A stretch of 64,000 nucleotides of DNA from Clytia hemisphaerica (taxonomy: Eukaryota > Cnidaria > Hydrozoa > Leptothecata > Clytiidae): contig CACVBU010000525.1 in NCBI GenBank assembly GCA_902728285.1, forward strand, positions 248,001 to 312,000, in the 5' to 3' direction. Positions 53,775 to 64,000 of this stretch are shown here, in pieces. Both the position numbers and the translations under genes were made by a program. The notes under the pieces are model-generated. The model was not told the DNA's origin. It made no database searches and saw nothing but the letters and a program-made list of their open reading frames with translations. Every line of letters begins with the position of its first letter. The first letter of the stretch is position 1.

Positions 53775-54845
53775 GCTGTTAGTTCTTAACTCACTAATTT
53801 TCACCCACAAAATAAACATAAAAAGGAAACTATGCGCAGGTCCAAACGGGAACACTAAAATCGCTGGAGCTAAGCAAGGTGTTTACTAAATCGTCCTGTA
53901 TATATTCTTTCTGCCATTTCTTAGAAGAATGGTAGATCGTGGGTGAGAATGACGTCACACGGAATCGATCCATAGCGTGTAATTTACAGACACTATATTT
54001 TAAATAGCCCTATGTTTACTCACAAGGTAAAAGTTTCCCTAAGAGGGCCTTTGGCCCTATGGCTATATTGCGACTCTTGAGTCCAACCCTAACCATAACT
54101 GATGATAACAGAACCCCTGTCCAGATGAAAACATACCCCATTCAGTGTCGTGTATCACAGCTCGAATAAATATTTTCACTCAATCGAACGGAACTGACGA
54201 TTAAACCAGTAGTAGAACCAAACTGAAACGGTGTAAGTGTGAACGTCAAAATTCAAAACGTCAAAAAAAAAACGTTACAAAGCAAAACGGATCGAAACAG
54301 TTTCGCTCCACTGTTTTCATTGGAACGGAACTGCTCCGCTTTCTTGCTCCGAAACGTTCCGAAACCAATCTGAACACTCTCGATCCGTAACGGAAACAAT
54401 ACCGGAGCAACACGAAACCGCAACGTCTGAACATGCTCTCTTGAAGCAGCTCGCACCATATTGAGTTTAAAGCCCGAAGGGCTAGAGTTCAATCTCTAAC
54501 CTTTCTCAGGCAAGAAAAAGTGAAGCCTTAAAAAATGCACCGCATTTTTGATGACAGATTGAATCTAGCGGGCTTATACTTCATTGGCTCGCACGCGCCT
54601 ACCTGGCCCTGAGGCAAGATTTATCGGACTAGTCTGAATATCATCATCACAGACCTCAAGAAACACTTTTCGCTAGAGGATGAGCAGAAGTCTACTATCG
54701 GACTGAAATCTTTTGCATTTTCTCCTGTAATAAATAGTTTCTGGACGTACCACGTTGTGGCTACAATCAGGTCATAATATTTGAGAAAAAAGGGAAATCC
54801 ACCGGGAAGTTTTTGAACCACAATCGATTTGTAAGTGCTCGACTT
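53775..54845. other. Unassigned, locally GC-richer
   Basis: 54250-54440 has scattered GGAACGG and GTTTCGG words in both orientations (CGGATCGAAACAG, GAAACGTTCCGAAAC), perhaps another word-rich element without clear ends. Confidence 0.35.
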
Positions 54846-54920
54846 TCTCGCCAGAACTTTAAATCTTGAAAAACGTTAAAATAACCAAAATTCTCAATAT
54901 ATTATGACCTTAATTGTAGC
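54846..54920 (-). repeat. Family A fragment
   Basis: In reverse complement it matches the first 75 bp of family A (CTACAATTAAGGTCATAATA, then ATTGAGAATTTTGG, AAGATTTAAAG). Confidence 0.65.
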
Positions 54921-55578
54921 TATTTATATTTCGTCAGAAATTGAGGTTTTTATCGATTTTCGGCTAAATAGCTTATATAAAATAGTCTAAATAGCCTATG
55001 ATAGGCTAATCAGCCTATGATAGACTAATTTGAAGGTGTCCTTGACTGACTAAGGAAAAGTTTATGATATAATGACCCCCGTCTACAGCTCCCGCTACCA
55101 AACTTCCCGCGCGGATTTTTTTTTATGTGAAGGGAAACACTTTCGATTTCAGTGCCGTGGAGATTTTACAAGATGCAGGTTTATGTACAGAATCCTTCAA
55201 ACAATGGAACTTCAAAATGGAATATCTGGAAAACTACTAAAGGTTGAAAGATAAGTGGCCCTTCCTTTTTTCTGAGGATAAAAGATTTTTATTAAACTTG
55301 GTTTGACTTTGCAAATGAGTTTGAAATTCTGACTGAGGTCTCACGATATTTGTTTGTTTTGTGATCATCCAGGCTTCTTCATAAAGGCGAAAGACATATA
55401 TCTATTTTTCGGATATGGCATGCACTGATGCAGGAATAGTGTCAGGACTTGCAGGCGACCTAGTAGGGGTTGGGTATGGGTGTAGTTTGGTTGTGGTTAC
55501 GTATCAGATGGCTTATGGATGGTTTGGATGGTTTTATGTCACCGAATTGAAGAATCAGATGCACCTATGTATGTATGT

Positions 55579-56135
55579 CCAGACGGTGTCAATCGAACGA
55601 ATCGAACGCCGAATCAATTGAACGCAATTGAACACAATCGAATAATTGCAGTTCGATTGTCGAACGCAATCGAATCGCAATCGAATATTACCTAGGATTT
55701 GCCGTTCGATTGCTTCGATTACGTTCGATTGTATTCGATTATGTTCGATTACGTTCGATTGATTTAGATTTTATTCGTTTTTGTACGATACTTTAGCGCT
55801 CGGCCGCCCACGCTAAAAAGCTCTAACGGAGTGATCCAATTTAATTTAATCGCAATCAAACTCATCGAACGTTATCGTAATCGAACGAAATCGAATATTA
55901 ATTGAATGTAATTGACAATCAATCGAACCAATGGAACATAGTCAACTATCAATCGAACCAATCTAACCTTGCTCGAACGCAATCGAACACAATCGAATAT
56001 TACCCAGGAATTGGCTGTTCGATTGAGATTCGATTACGTTCGACAATCGAATTGCAATTATTCGATCGCGTTCGATTACGTTCGATTGGTTCGATTGCGA
56101 TTTTTGTTTGAAGTTGTTCGATTGACACCGTCTGG
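55579..56135. mobile_element. Family L element built of about 30 TTCGATT/AATCGAA words
   Basis: Ends are CCAGACGGTGTCAATCGAAC and GTTCGATTGACACCGTCTGG, a perfect 20-bp inverted pair. GTATGT flanks it on both sides. Inside I count about 30 TTCGA/TCGAA words, arranged as two modules, each AATCGAA-rich then TTCGATT-rich. The two modules share the landmark AATATTACCTAGGATTTG / AATATTACCCAGGAATTG (about 314 bp apart), so the element looks like an internally duplicated palindrome. No coding capacity. Confidence 0.93.
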
Positions 56136-56394
56136 GTATGTATCAGATGGCTAGGAATTGGGTAATTATCAGTTAGGCGTTAAGGTTAGGGTTGGAGCTC
56201 GAAAAAAGCACTCTTTTGGGATTTTCTCTTAATATAGTCTGGTCTGTAGTTTGTATAGACAGTTAGGGAAACCATCCAGGATCCTGCCATTCTATCAGCC
56301 AGCAAAAACTGAATGACACTAGTAAACTTAAGTTTCTTACCATTTTCCATCGAAAACAATCGAAAATATTACTGCTTCCCAAAGCCGGAGACCA

Positions 56395-56540
56395 AAGCAA
56401 ATGATCTTTCTTGATGAGGGCGCCCTTTTGGATATATTGTTAACTCATTTAAAATGGTGGACAGAGTTGCGGAATGACGAAGGCGCCCACTGCTTCGAGG
56501 GTGGTAACACCAAAACGCCCAATATGACCAGCCAACAGAA
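56395..56540 (+). promoter_or_regulatory. CpG-rich stretch with a strong splice donor; possible first exon
   Basis: 56395-56590 is much richer in G+C and CpG than its surroundings. It ends an open stretch with CAACAGAAG/GTGAGT at 56539, a consensus donor. An ATG at 56523 would give only six codons before the donor. It may be a promoter-proximal exon of an unidentified gene. It does not join in frame with the next gene at 62304. Confidence 0.3.
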
Positions 56541-56942
56541 GGTGAGTTTGTTGCCGCGCGAGTTACGTCATGCACTCCACCGTAGCGAAAGTGCGAATGA
56601 CATTTCACAATTATAAGAATATCTTATGTGCTTAAATTCTATTTAACTTTGAGAGCTTCATGGAAAATGAAGAAGTAGAAAGATGAAAAATGCGCTGGTT
56701 AATTTTTTTTAAATAGGTGTGTTCTATCATTGTTGAAAGTTGAAGAAATTTCTACCAATGCATATTTTTTTTACAGCCAATTAAAGGCACAGTCTGCTTA
56801 TACTTACTACGTTTGCTATATCATCTAGGCAAAAAACGGTAAAAAAAGACACAAACACAATTTTTTTATGAGCGTGGTTATGATCTTTTTGATTGCGGCC
56901 GCGTACAGGAACTCGCCAAATGTTCCTAACTGATAGACCCTG

Positions 56943-57269
56943 CTGACGCACCGGACTGTCCGGTGACACCGGCGGTGTATTTGTCCGGTGGCAAAAAATA
57001 TCCTTTCGCTACACCGGACGCCAGTCCGGTGTTGCATACAGGGAATTTTGGACGCCGGAAATTTACGAAACAAAAAAGTTTAGAAACACCGGATGCACCG
57101 GACTGGTCATGTCTGGTGTTTTAATTGTCCGGTGGAAAAAAATTACCTTCTCCGACACCGGACATCCGACTTCCTTAAGTCCGGTGTAGAGATTGTCCGG
57201 TGGTAAAAAAAATTCTCATTTTACACCGGACTTTCGTGTGTCCGGTGTTCGTTAAGTCTGGTGCGTCAG
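56943..57269. mobile_element. Family M element built of CACCGGAC/GTCCGGTG words
   Basis: Ends are CTGACGCACCGGACT and AGTCTGGTGCGTCAG. The 327-bp body holds about fourteen CACCGGAC or GTCCGGTG words in both orientations, often followed by GG(T/C)AAAAAAAAT. Non-coding, and an island of CpG in AT-rich DNA. Confidence 0.92.
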
Positions 57270-57824
57270 TATTTATTGGGGTACCACTTTCCGCCCTTAA
57301 TTTTGTTAAATGACACTTAATTTCATTATAATATGGTGCTAAAACCTTTCATGATGGTTTTATAAAGTTAGATTAAAAGATTATCACAAAACTTTTGTCA
57401 CAGTTGCCGTTCTCCGACAGGTAGTGAAAATCTAATGCTTTTTAATTAAATCAGCCGCCATCTCGCTTTTTTTCTTTCCTACTTCAAAAATTTACATACC
57501 AGAATAAGTAAGACCAGAATAAATTCAGTAACCAAACAAAACAGTATTCCAATCAAGTAACCAACATCATATTATAGCTTAAAATCAGGAGAATTGTAAG
57601 TTGCTGGCTAGTAACATCTTATTAATATCTCTTCTTTTTACATGTCTGAATGCTGACAAAAAAAGGCACTTTATTCTTGCAAAAATATTATACAAAATAT
57701 TGAAATATAATTTAATCGTATGTCAAATTCCTCCAAAAAGATTTATTATACTGAAGGTGATGCTCATTGTACAAAACTGATGGGGTCTTTCAAAGATACA
57801 AACTAAAATAAAAACAAACCTTTC
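57270..57824. other. No gene or repeat recognised
   Basis: AT-rich sequence between element M and the SINE. Confidence 0.4.
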
Positions 57825-58078
57825 GCTTTATTCTATTCTATTCTATTATTCTATTATGGTTGAGTTACATGAGGCTCTGGGAGCCCATTCTCGCAACTGT
57901 AGATGCTTTGAGTAAGCATCCCGTCAGCACCTTGAACTGACTACCCAATTTCCCTCACATGGCATGGGTTGACCAGGGTGTAGATTTGTTCACTTGCTAA
58001 GTGAACCGTTGTGAGTGGGAATCGAACCTTAATCGCCTGTACAAGAATCAAGGTTGATGTCCACTATACCACAACGCC
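57825..58078 (-). mobile_element. tRNA-derived SINE
   Basis: On the minus strand the head (58078 to about 58007) has a tRNA layout. The A box is TGGTATAGTGGACA at 58071-58058, the B box is GGTTCGATTCCC at 58028-58017, and acceptor-like ends GCGTTGT and ACAACG can pair. A body of about 130 bp unrelated to tRNA follows, and the element ends in a (TAGAA)n-type microsatellite (57828-57857). That order, head with A and B boxes, body, short-repeat tail, defines a tRNA-type SINE. The cloverleaf is too degenerate for a functional tRNA. Confidence 0.85.
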
Positions 58079-58082
58079 ACAA

Positions 58083-58720
58083 TACCTGTGAAGCAACAAA
58101 GATACCAAAGTGTAAACTAAACTGAGAAATTCGATACATTTAACCCATTAAATATAATACATTGAACCCATTAAATCAAATAACATTTGTGAATGAACAC
58201 AAACAACGGATTCAGAATACTGTACTGTAAAAGGTAAGGCTTTTTATAACTCACACTTTTTTTATCACAATAGTTGACATCTTGATATTAAAGTCATCTT
58301 TTTTGTTAGCTGTTTTGTCTCGAGAGTTCTTGCAATAGTTTATCGTTCAACTTGGAGAGGGAATGTTTGTAAACATAGAATTTCTTTTTCATTGCAGTTA
58401 TTCGGCGGGGGGGGGGTCGGATTTTGGCAGGGCTGTCGGATTTAGGACCATTCACGGTAGTCTGGGGCTCTGTTGTCCATATGTGAAGTTAGAAATTATT
58501 TTAAGTTTTAAAAACACCCAACAATCGGGTGTGCTTTGTGGTGCTAAATCTCTGTCGGTCGCTTTTAACAGCACCTGATATGTAAGGGGCGGGTTGCGAT
58601 TTCCTGAATACAATTTGTCACCATCAACCTCCCACTATCCTGGATATCATCTTTGATCAACAGTGTCAGTGGAGGGAATCTTTTTTTTTGCTTTTTTTGA
58701 CTTTGCCCTAAAAATGGCTG
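58083..58720. other. No gene or repeat recognised
   Basis: Includes a run of 9 G near 58406. The open frame at 58363-58578 has no domain. Confidence 0.4.
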
Positions 58721-58722
58721 TT

Positions 58723-60270
58723 GACGCCCTACCCTAATAGTACAATAACAAAAAAGTGATAGTATTCTGGAGATACTCCAGGAAAATCAAAATCATTTGG
58801 GTCTGGGATGCGTCTATGTCCGCCATTTTGGAAACAAAATCCCTGCCAAGAGCCATTTTTCAGGCAAAAACCCAAATTTGGACTGAAAAAATCTCTAAAA
58901 TAACAATAGACATGGGCCTGAATTTTCTTGCAGTAATAGTATTCTGGAAATACTGCACGAAAATCAAAGTCCATCTGGGTTTGGCATTTGGGTATATCCC
59001 CCATTTTGGAATTGAAATCCCTGCTAAAACGCAATATTTCAAGCAAAAATCCCATTTTTGACTGAAAAAAATCTTAAAAATAGCAATAAACATGAACCTA
59101 AAATATTTTTGCAGTGATAGCCTTTTGGAAAAACTCCAGGGAAATCAAAATCCTTTGGGTTTAGGATATGGGTGTATCCGCCATTATGGAATTGAAATAT
59201 GTGCTAAAATTGGCTTAAATGCAACGTTTCAAGCAAAAACCCCATTTTTGACTAAAAACTGCTATAAAATGGCAATAGATATGGACCCAAATTTCTTTGA
59301 AGTGTTATTATTCTGTGAATTCTCCTAGGAAAACAAAATCATTTGAGTCTGGGATTTGTTTACATCCATCATTATGGAAATGAAATCTCTGTTAAAATGC
59401 TACATATTTCCATCCGATACGTCATAATTGGCTTTAAATATTTTGAATATTACATTTAAAACAAAGAATATGAATTTATAATCCTTTAATTTAGAAATAC
59501 TAGTTGAAACAAATTATAACAAATATCCCATTCCACTTAATTCTTTACAGCCCACACACATTTCCATTCTCAAGACTTGTTTCGTCAGAAAAAGATTGGA
59601 TTTTTGCTTGAAATATTATATACATTTTAAAACTGGCTTCAATTAAAAAATTGTGGTCCCAGAAGCATCTTATACCTAAATAGTTTTTACCCCTGGAGTA
59701 TTTACAGAATACTATCACTGCAAAAAGATTTTGGGTCCAAAACTATTGCCATTCTAGAGAGGTTTTTAGTCAAAAATTGGGTTTTTGCTCAAAATGTTGC
59801 ATTTTAGCCTGTTTCAGCAGGAATTTCAATCCCATTAAGGGCGGATATACCCAAATCCTAAAACCAAATGATTTTGATTTCCGTGGAATATTTCCAGAAG
59901 ACTATCACTGCAAAAAGATTTTAGGTTCATGTCTATTGCCATTTTTAAGATTTTTCCAGTCAAAAATGGGATTTTAGCTTAAAATATTGCGTTTTAGCAG
60001 GAATTTCAATTCCAAAATAGGGGATATACCCAAATGCCAAACCCAGATGACTTTGATTTCCTGCAGTATTTCCAGAATACTATCACTGCAAGAAAATTCA
60101 GACCCATGTCTATTGTCATTTTAGAGATTTTTTCAGTCCAAATTTGGGTTTTTGCCTGAAAAATGGCTCTTAGCAGGGATTTTAATTCCAAAATGGCGGA
60201 CACAGACGCATCCCAGACCCAAATGATTTTGACTTTCCTAGAGTATCTCCAGAATACTATCACTGCAAAA
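58723..60270. repeat. Mirror-symmetric array of eight ~180-bp units
   Basis: Four head-to-tail units read forward (starting near 58757, 58935, 59114 and 59303). Four read in reverse (their TACTATCACTGCAA ends near 59710, 59900, 60075 and 60256). Each unit carries ATAGTATTCTGGA, AAAATCAAAATCATTTGGGT, CCGCCATTTTGGAA, CAAGCAAAAACCC and a GCAATAGACATGG block. About 300 bp of unrelated AT-rich DNA separates the halves. The related string GACGCCCTACCCTAATAGTA / GACGCCCCACCCTAGTACTA stands in the same orientation at 58723 and 60850. The open frames here are by-products. Confidence 0.88.
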
Positions 60271-62286
60271 AAAATTTCAGTCAGCATTTAAACTCAGTTT
60301 GTAGAAGCTTGCCTTAAAAAATGCTATTTTTTGATAAATATAATTTTCTTTTGTTAAAAAGTGATTTTTGAAAACGCCATTATGAATTTTTGAAAAAAGT
60401 GAAAAACTTGAAATTCATTTTGCTTAAAGACTCTATTGAAGACTTCCATCTCTAAAAATTTCAGACATGTGAATTAATCAGTTTAAAGTTTATGTACTTG
60501 CAAAATTGGTCTTAAAAAGCATTTTGCTACCCAAAATTGGCTTAAAACGGCTCGTTTAGGGTTCCAATGGGCACAATTTTCAACCCAATATGATTATTTT
60601 GTTGTTTCTTCATAAAATTTAGTACAACAAATGAAAAAAATAAGATTTGAAATAGTTTTGACAAATTTACAGGCCTGAAAAGGCCAGAAAATGCCATTTT
60701 TTCCAATTTTTGCCTGTAGTGCGAATCAGTACCCCCAGGGGGGTTCGGCCAATTTTTGACTTCTGACCTTAAAAATTGCGCAGAATGCCTCAATAGGTTA
60801 AATTTCCATAAAAAAATACCACATCTTGAATTTTCTGACTTTGACATTTGACGCCCCACCCTAGTACTATTTCCAAGGCTTGAAGAAACTAGAAAATGTA
60901 TGTCGTCTGACAGGGGAAACGAAAATTTTCTGGAATGGCCATTTATAATCTTGTCTCTGATTTACGGACTGGTCCAACTTAACTCGTGTGCAGGGATATT
61001 TGTCTCTGTATATGCAAGTGCATCTGATTGGTCGTGGTGAGTCACTCTGAACAGAATTTTTATGAGGGTTTCTATATTTTCTACGCGTGCTTATGATTTA
61101 TAGAAAAAGCTGGCATTGCAAAAAAAAGATAAACAAATGAAAATAACACAGGTTCATTTCTATAAAACAAAATGGCTGATGGAAAGGAGCCTTTATGAAT
61201 GTGGCTAACGTTTTGATGTAGTTTAAAGTACTTTTAAAAGTTTTTGAAGTTTGTAAAAGAGGTTTTATGGTAAGTTATGTGCGCCTGCCTGGGTTTTCAA
61301 AGTTTTGAGATTCTGTCAACAAGGGTTCACTCACAGACAGTATCAAACAAAATGTATCTGACTTTTTTAGTTGCACCAGCCTCTAAAATTTTAGAAACTT
61401 TGTATGTTGAGGTAAGACTTTTTTTCTGAAATTTGAGTCTGGATACTCAGGCTACCTCCACTACTTACAGTCTGAAAAATCCTTCTAATTGCACACTTAG
61501 AATTCCAAGTTTTAAGGCACTGCTATCAAATTGTAAATTTTTTTAAGAGTGCTTATACCTATTAATTTTACCTTCCAAATCATCAAAATCAGTATATTAT
61601 AATCATTGCTTTGATTGAGATACATCATTTACAAGATATAGAAAAGATTCAAAAATCATTTTTTTCAAAAGTAAGTTTCAGTTTTTTTGAAAACGAATGG
61701 AACCTTGGTCAAATGGACAAAAACTGGTTTTTGAATCAGAATTTACATAAAACTTTAAGCGTGCAATTACACGTGGACATACTCGGGAGGACTATGATAC
61801 TGTAAGTGTGCATTGCATTTACAAGTTTATGCCCGCAGGAGTTATCTGGCACCCAGATGCAGAAATTTTTATCCAACACGCTTATTAAGCTCTGAAGGTT
61901 GGGGAAATTTTCAACATCTGGAAGGTTTAAATTGGGGAATTTTGTAAGACTGCATCAAGGATTTTGCAGCGGGAGGACTGGTTTTGATTTTCGTTAGTGC
62001 TTTAACACAAAGAAAGAAATTTAAACACCTGACTGTGGTGTGGGGTGCACTAATTGCCATTCTACGATAAACAATTAAAGACCTGCTTGAAGTGTTTTAA
62101 GGATACAGCAGTGATTGCTGGCTGACCTGTCTGAATTCCCTTAATTTGGGATGTTTGTAAAATATGGCCTTTCTTGCTCTAATGTGGTTGAAAAAAGTTG
62201 CTCCTAGATGTGACCCATTGTTTTATGACTTGAGATGAATAAGGATTATATTTCATAACAAAAAATTTTTTTTCTCTTTATTCTAG
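60271..62286. other. Upstream region of the STAND ATPase gene
   Basis: No coding sequence recognised; the minus-strand frame at 60542-60859 shows no domain. The gene's first (5'-UTR) exon and promoter should lie here, since an acceptor precedes the ATG. The GC-richer, ATG-containing stretch around 61150-61210 is one candidate. Confidence 0.35.
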
Positions 62287-62303
62287 CAACAATTATTAAG
62301 AAA

Positions 62304-64000
62304 ATGTTCAGGCTAATAGCAAGTAAGTCGCTGCTGAGACCAAGATTATCACACATTTCAAGCAGATGTCAATCAGATAGCTCTTCAAGTGAACCACCTG
62401 TTGTAGAAAAGACTTTTCGAGAAAAAGCACGAGATACATGGAATGGACCAACGTTAAAATATTGGCTGATTGGTGGCGGTGGTTTTATCAGTTGGCTCGC
62501 CTACTATAGCTATCAGGCATATAAGAACAAATGCATTGATATAGAGTTGCCACCGGCATTGCCTAACCACCTGTTAATTGACAGGAAAAAAGAATTTGAG
62601 ATTTTGACAGACAAATATAATGCACAAGACACGATGTTTTCAACACAAAAAGTCAAGAAATTGTTGATTCATGGTCCATCTTGCAGTGGGAAAACAGTTT
62701 TTGCAAACCAATTTATTAAGCATTTGAAACTAAAACAAAAATCAACGCTTCAACTACCTGTTTCCAATGTGACATTGTTCCTACAAACTGATACTGAAAC
62801 CTCCTTTCTCATTTCCTTAAAATCTGCAGCTGCAAAACTTGAAGTATCAAAAACTGATTTAGATGAGGGTATGCAAAGTGGATCCTTTAGTGATGGAACA
62901 TTTAATGAGCAGTGTAATGTTTTAATTGAAAACATCCAAGATAAGTTGTCCAAACACCCTGGATGGGTAATCATCTTTGATCAATTACAATCAACCAGTC
63001 CAACCACTGTTCTTGAAATATTGAATAGCTGTATCGAAGAAGAAGAGAGCTGGAGCTCGGGTTTGTTCGTGGTTGTTGCTGACGGTGTAGATCCAAAGAC
63101 AGTTGCCATCAATAAGCAATCAGCCATTTCTCTGCAGAAAGGGTGAGGGTTGCTTTTGAAAATCAACTTTTGATTAAAATGAACGGATAAACTTTTTGAT
63201 AATTTTTAATTTTCAACCATACACTTGAATATATAATATAGATCTTTGAACTGGAAAGCAGCTATCGTTTATAAAATGTTATGTTATACTTTCAATTTTG
63301 TAACTTTTACATCGTATTAATTTGAATAAATGCCTAAAAAAGGGTCTGTTTTATTCATAGTAATACGATATGTATATGCAATCTTTGTTGAATGATTTTA
63401 TTATCAGACCTAATTGTTGTTGTTTTCTTTACAGGATGTCTGTAGAAGATGGTGTTCAACTCTTGAAAAACTTTGTGAATGTTGACGGGAATGTGGCATC
63501 ATTGAGTTTACTGGTGGAGAAGGTGTTTGGCAATCCGTTGGCTTTACTTTGTAATGCAGTGCTGCTGAAAAAGAAACTAGCAATGAAGCAGGTTCAAAGT
63601 ATTGATGACGCAGTGAAAGAAATTTGTGATGAAATTGATGAAAATGTCAATCGAGTAATCTCGCAGAACCAACACCTCTCTGCTTTCACTTCCACTTATT
63701 CAGGACGGAAACTTGTCACCATTGAATCTGTTGTTGCCATTCTAATGAAGGATATCATAAAGGAAAGTCCTTATTTATACAATGGCATTGACCTGATGGC
63801 AGCAATGGCACCAGGGACTGCCATACCACAACAAGCCATTACTCGACATCTTGCATCTTCATTCTACAAACTGCCATCACTGGCAAAACCACCAAACATT
63901 TTGGATTTCATGAACAAACAGCAAAGAGATGCGGACGACGTCAAGCAAAATGCTGATGAATTTGATCCCAAAGGAAAAGTATGGTCCAATAAAAACCTGG
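62304..64000 (+). CDS. STAND/NB-ARC-like P-loop ATPase, N-terminal part, runs off the window
   Basis: Coding exon 1 is 62304-63142, then a 292-bp intron (GTGAGG..TTTACAG), then exon 2 from 63435 open to the window end. The join is phase 2 and in frame. TTTTTTTCTCTTTATTCTAG ends at 62286, so a 5'-UTR exon lies upstream and 62304 is the first ATG. Residues 1-24 are basic and amphipathic without acidic residues, like a mitochondrial presequence. A hydrophobic glycine-rich segment follows (52-70), so the protein is probably membrane-anchored. Next come Walker A GPSCSGKT (124-131, Lys130), Walker B WVIIFD (221-226), a sensor-like strand LFVVVAD (254-260) and GNPLAL at 312-317. That last motif matches the GxPLA motif of NB-ARC-type STAND ATPases, which act as oligomerising switches in immunity or cell death. 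The C-terminal sensor domain is beyond the window. Mitochondrial location is inference. Confidence 0.8.

Noticed and set aside
55415-55621. Gly/Val/Tyr-rich frame before element L
   Set aside because: The codons come from GGTTGGGT-like low-complexity sequence, and the frame runs into the transposon end. No domain and no splice sites.
58007-58078. Functional tRNA gene on the minus strand
   Set aside because: A and B boxes are present, but the anticodon arm is irregular and the unit continues into a SINE body and microsatellite tail.
58729-60287. Several 78-108 codon frames on both strands
   Set aside because: They all lie in the mirror-symmetric 180-bp array and reflect its repetition. Equivalent frames appear on the opposite strand.
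56521-62310. Joining the donor at 56539 to the ATPase exon at 62287
   Set aside because: The frame from the ATG at 56523 would stop within ten codons of that junction, so the two do not form one coding sequence.

Overview
This is a 64 kb, AT-rich window of a eukaryotic, almost certainly animal, nuclear genome. The support is: genes split by canonical GT..AG introns, TATA boxes and AATAAA signals, a tRNA-derived SINE, a Penelope-like retroelement with a hammerhead ribozyme, and genes of animal-type families (TMEM175-like channel, MFSD8-like transporter, STAND/NB-ARC-like ATPase). I cannot name the species. The repeat load and the family mix fit a marine or basal invertebrate, but that is inference.

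Layout. 1-12 kb: no gene found; a 44-bp minisatellite and scattered short inverted-repeat elements. 12.1-12.8 kb and 17.25-17.95 kb: two small single-exon genes for secreted proteins with the same architecture (signal peptide, short coiled coil, low-complexity linker, two late cysteines), each with its own TATA box and poly(A) signal. 22.3-24.2 kb, minus strand: an intronless coding region for a two-repeat TMEM175-like K+ channel. 24-33 kb: repeats, including a 1.83 kb near-perfect inverted duplication (31373-33201). 33.9-43.0 kb, plus strand: a five-exon secreted class-3 lipase. Its exons join in frame to 359 residues, and its introns are packed with nested transposons, including the 5'-truncated Penelope-like element. 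44.2-45.9 kb, minus strand: an MFSD8-like major-facilitator transporter whose cytosolic loop carries four tandem 22-residue units, each with an acidic dileucine motif. 46-62 kb: mostly repeats, several built from dozens of copies of a word also found in their own termini, a mirror-symmetric array of eight ~180-bp units, and a SINE. 62.3 kb to the end: the first two coding exons of a membrane-anchored or mitochondrial STAND-type P-loop ATPase, which runs off the window.

The genes do not form an operon or an obvious cluster. A loose common theme is the lysosome: TMEM175 and MFSD8 family members are lysosomal membrane proteins, and the transporter here carries multiplied lysosomal sorting signals. 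Most of the DNA is a dense layer of non-autonomous terminal-inverted-repeat elements, some mapped by filled/empty sites and by target duplications (8 bp for the poly-G family, 6 bp for the ACACCCC family). No transposase gene was found in the window.
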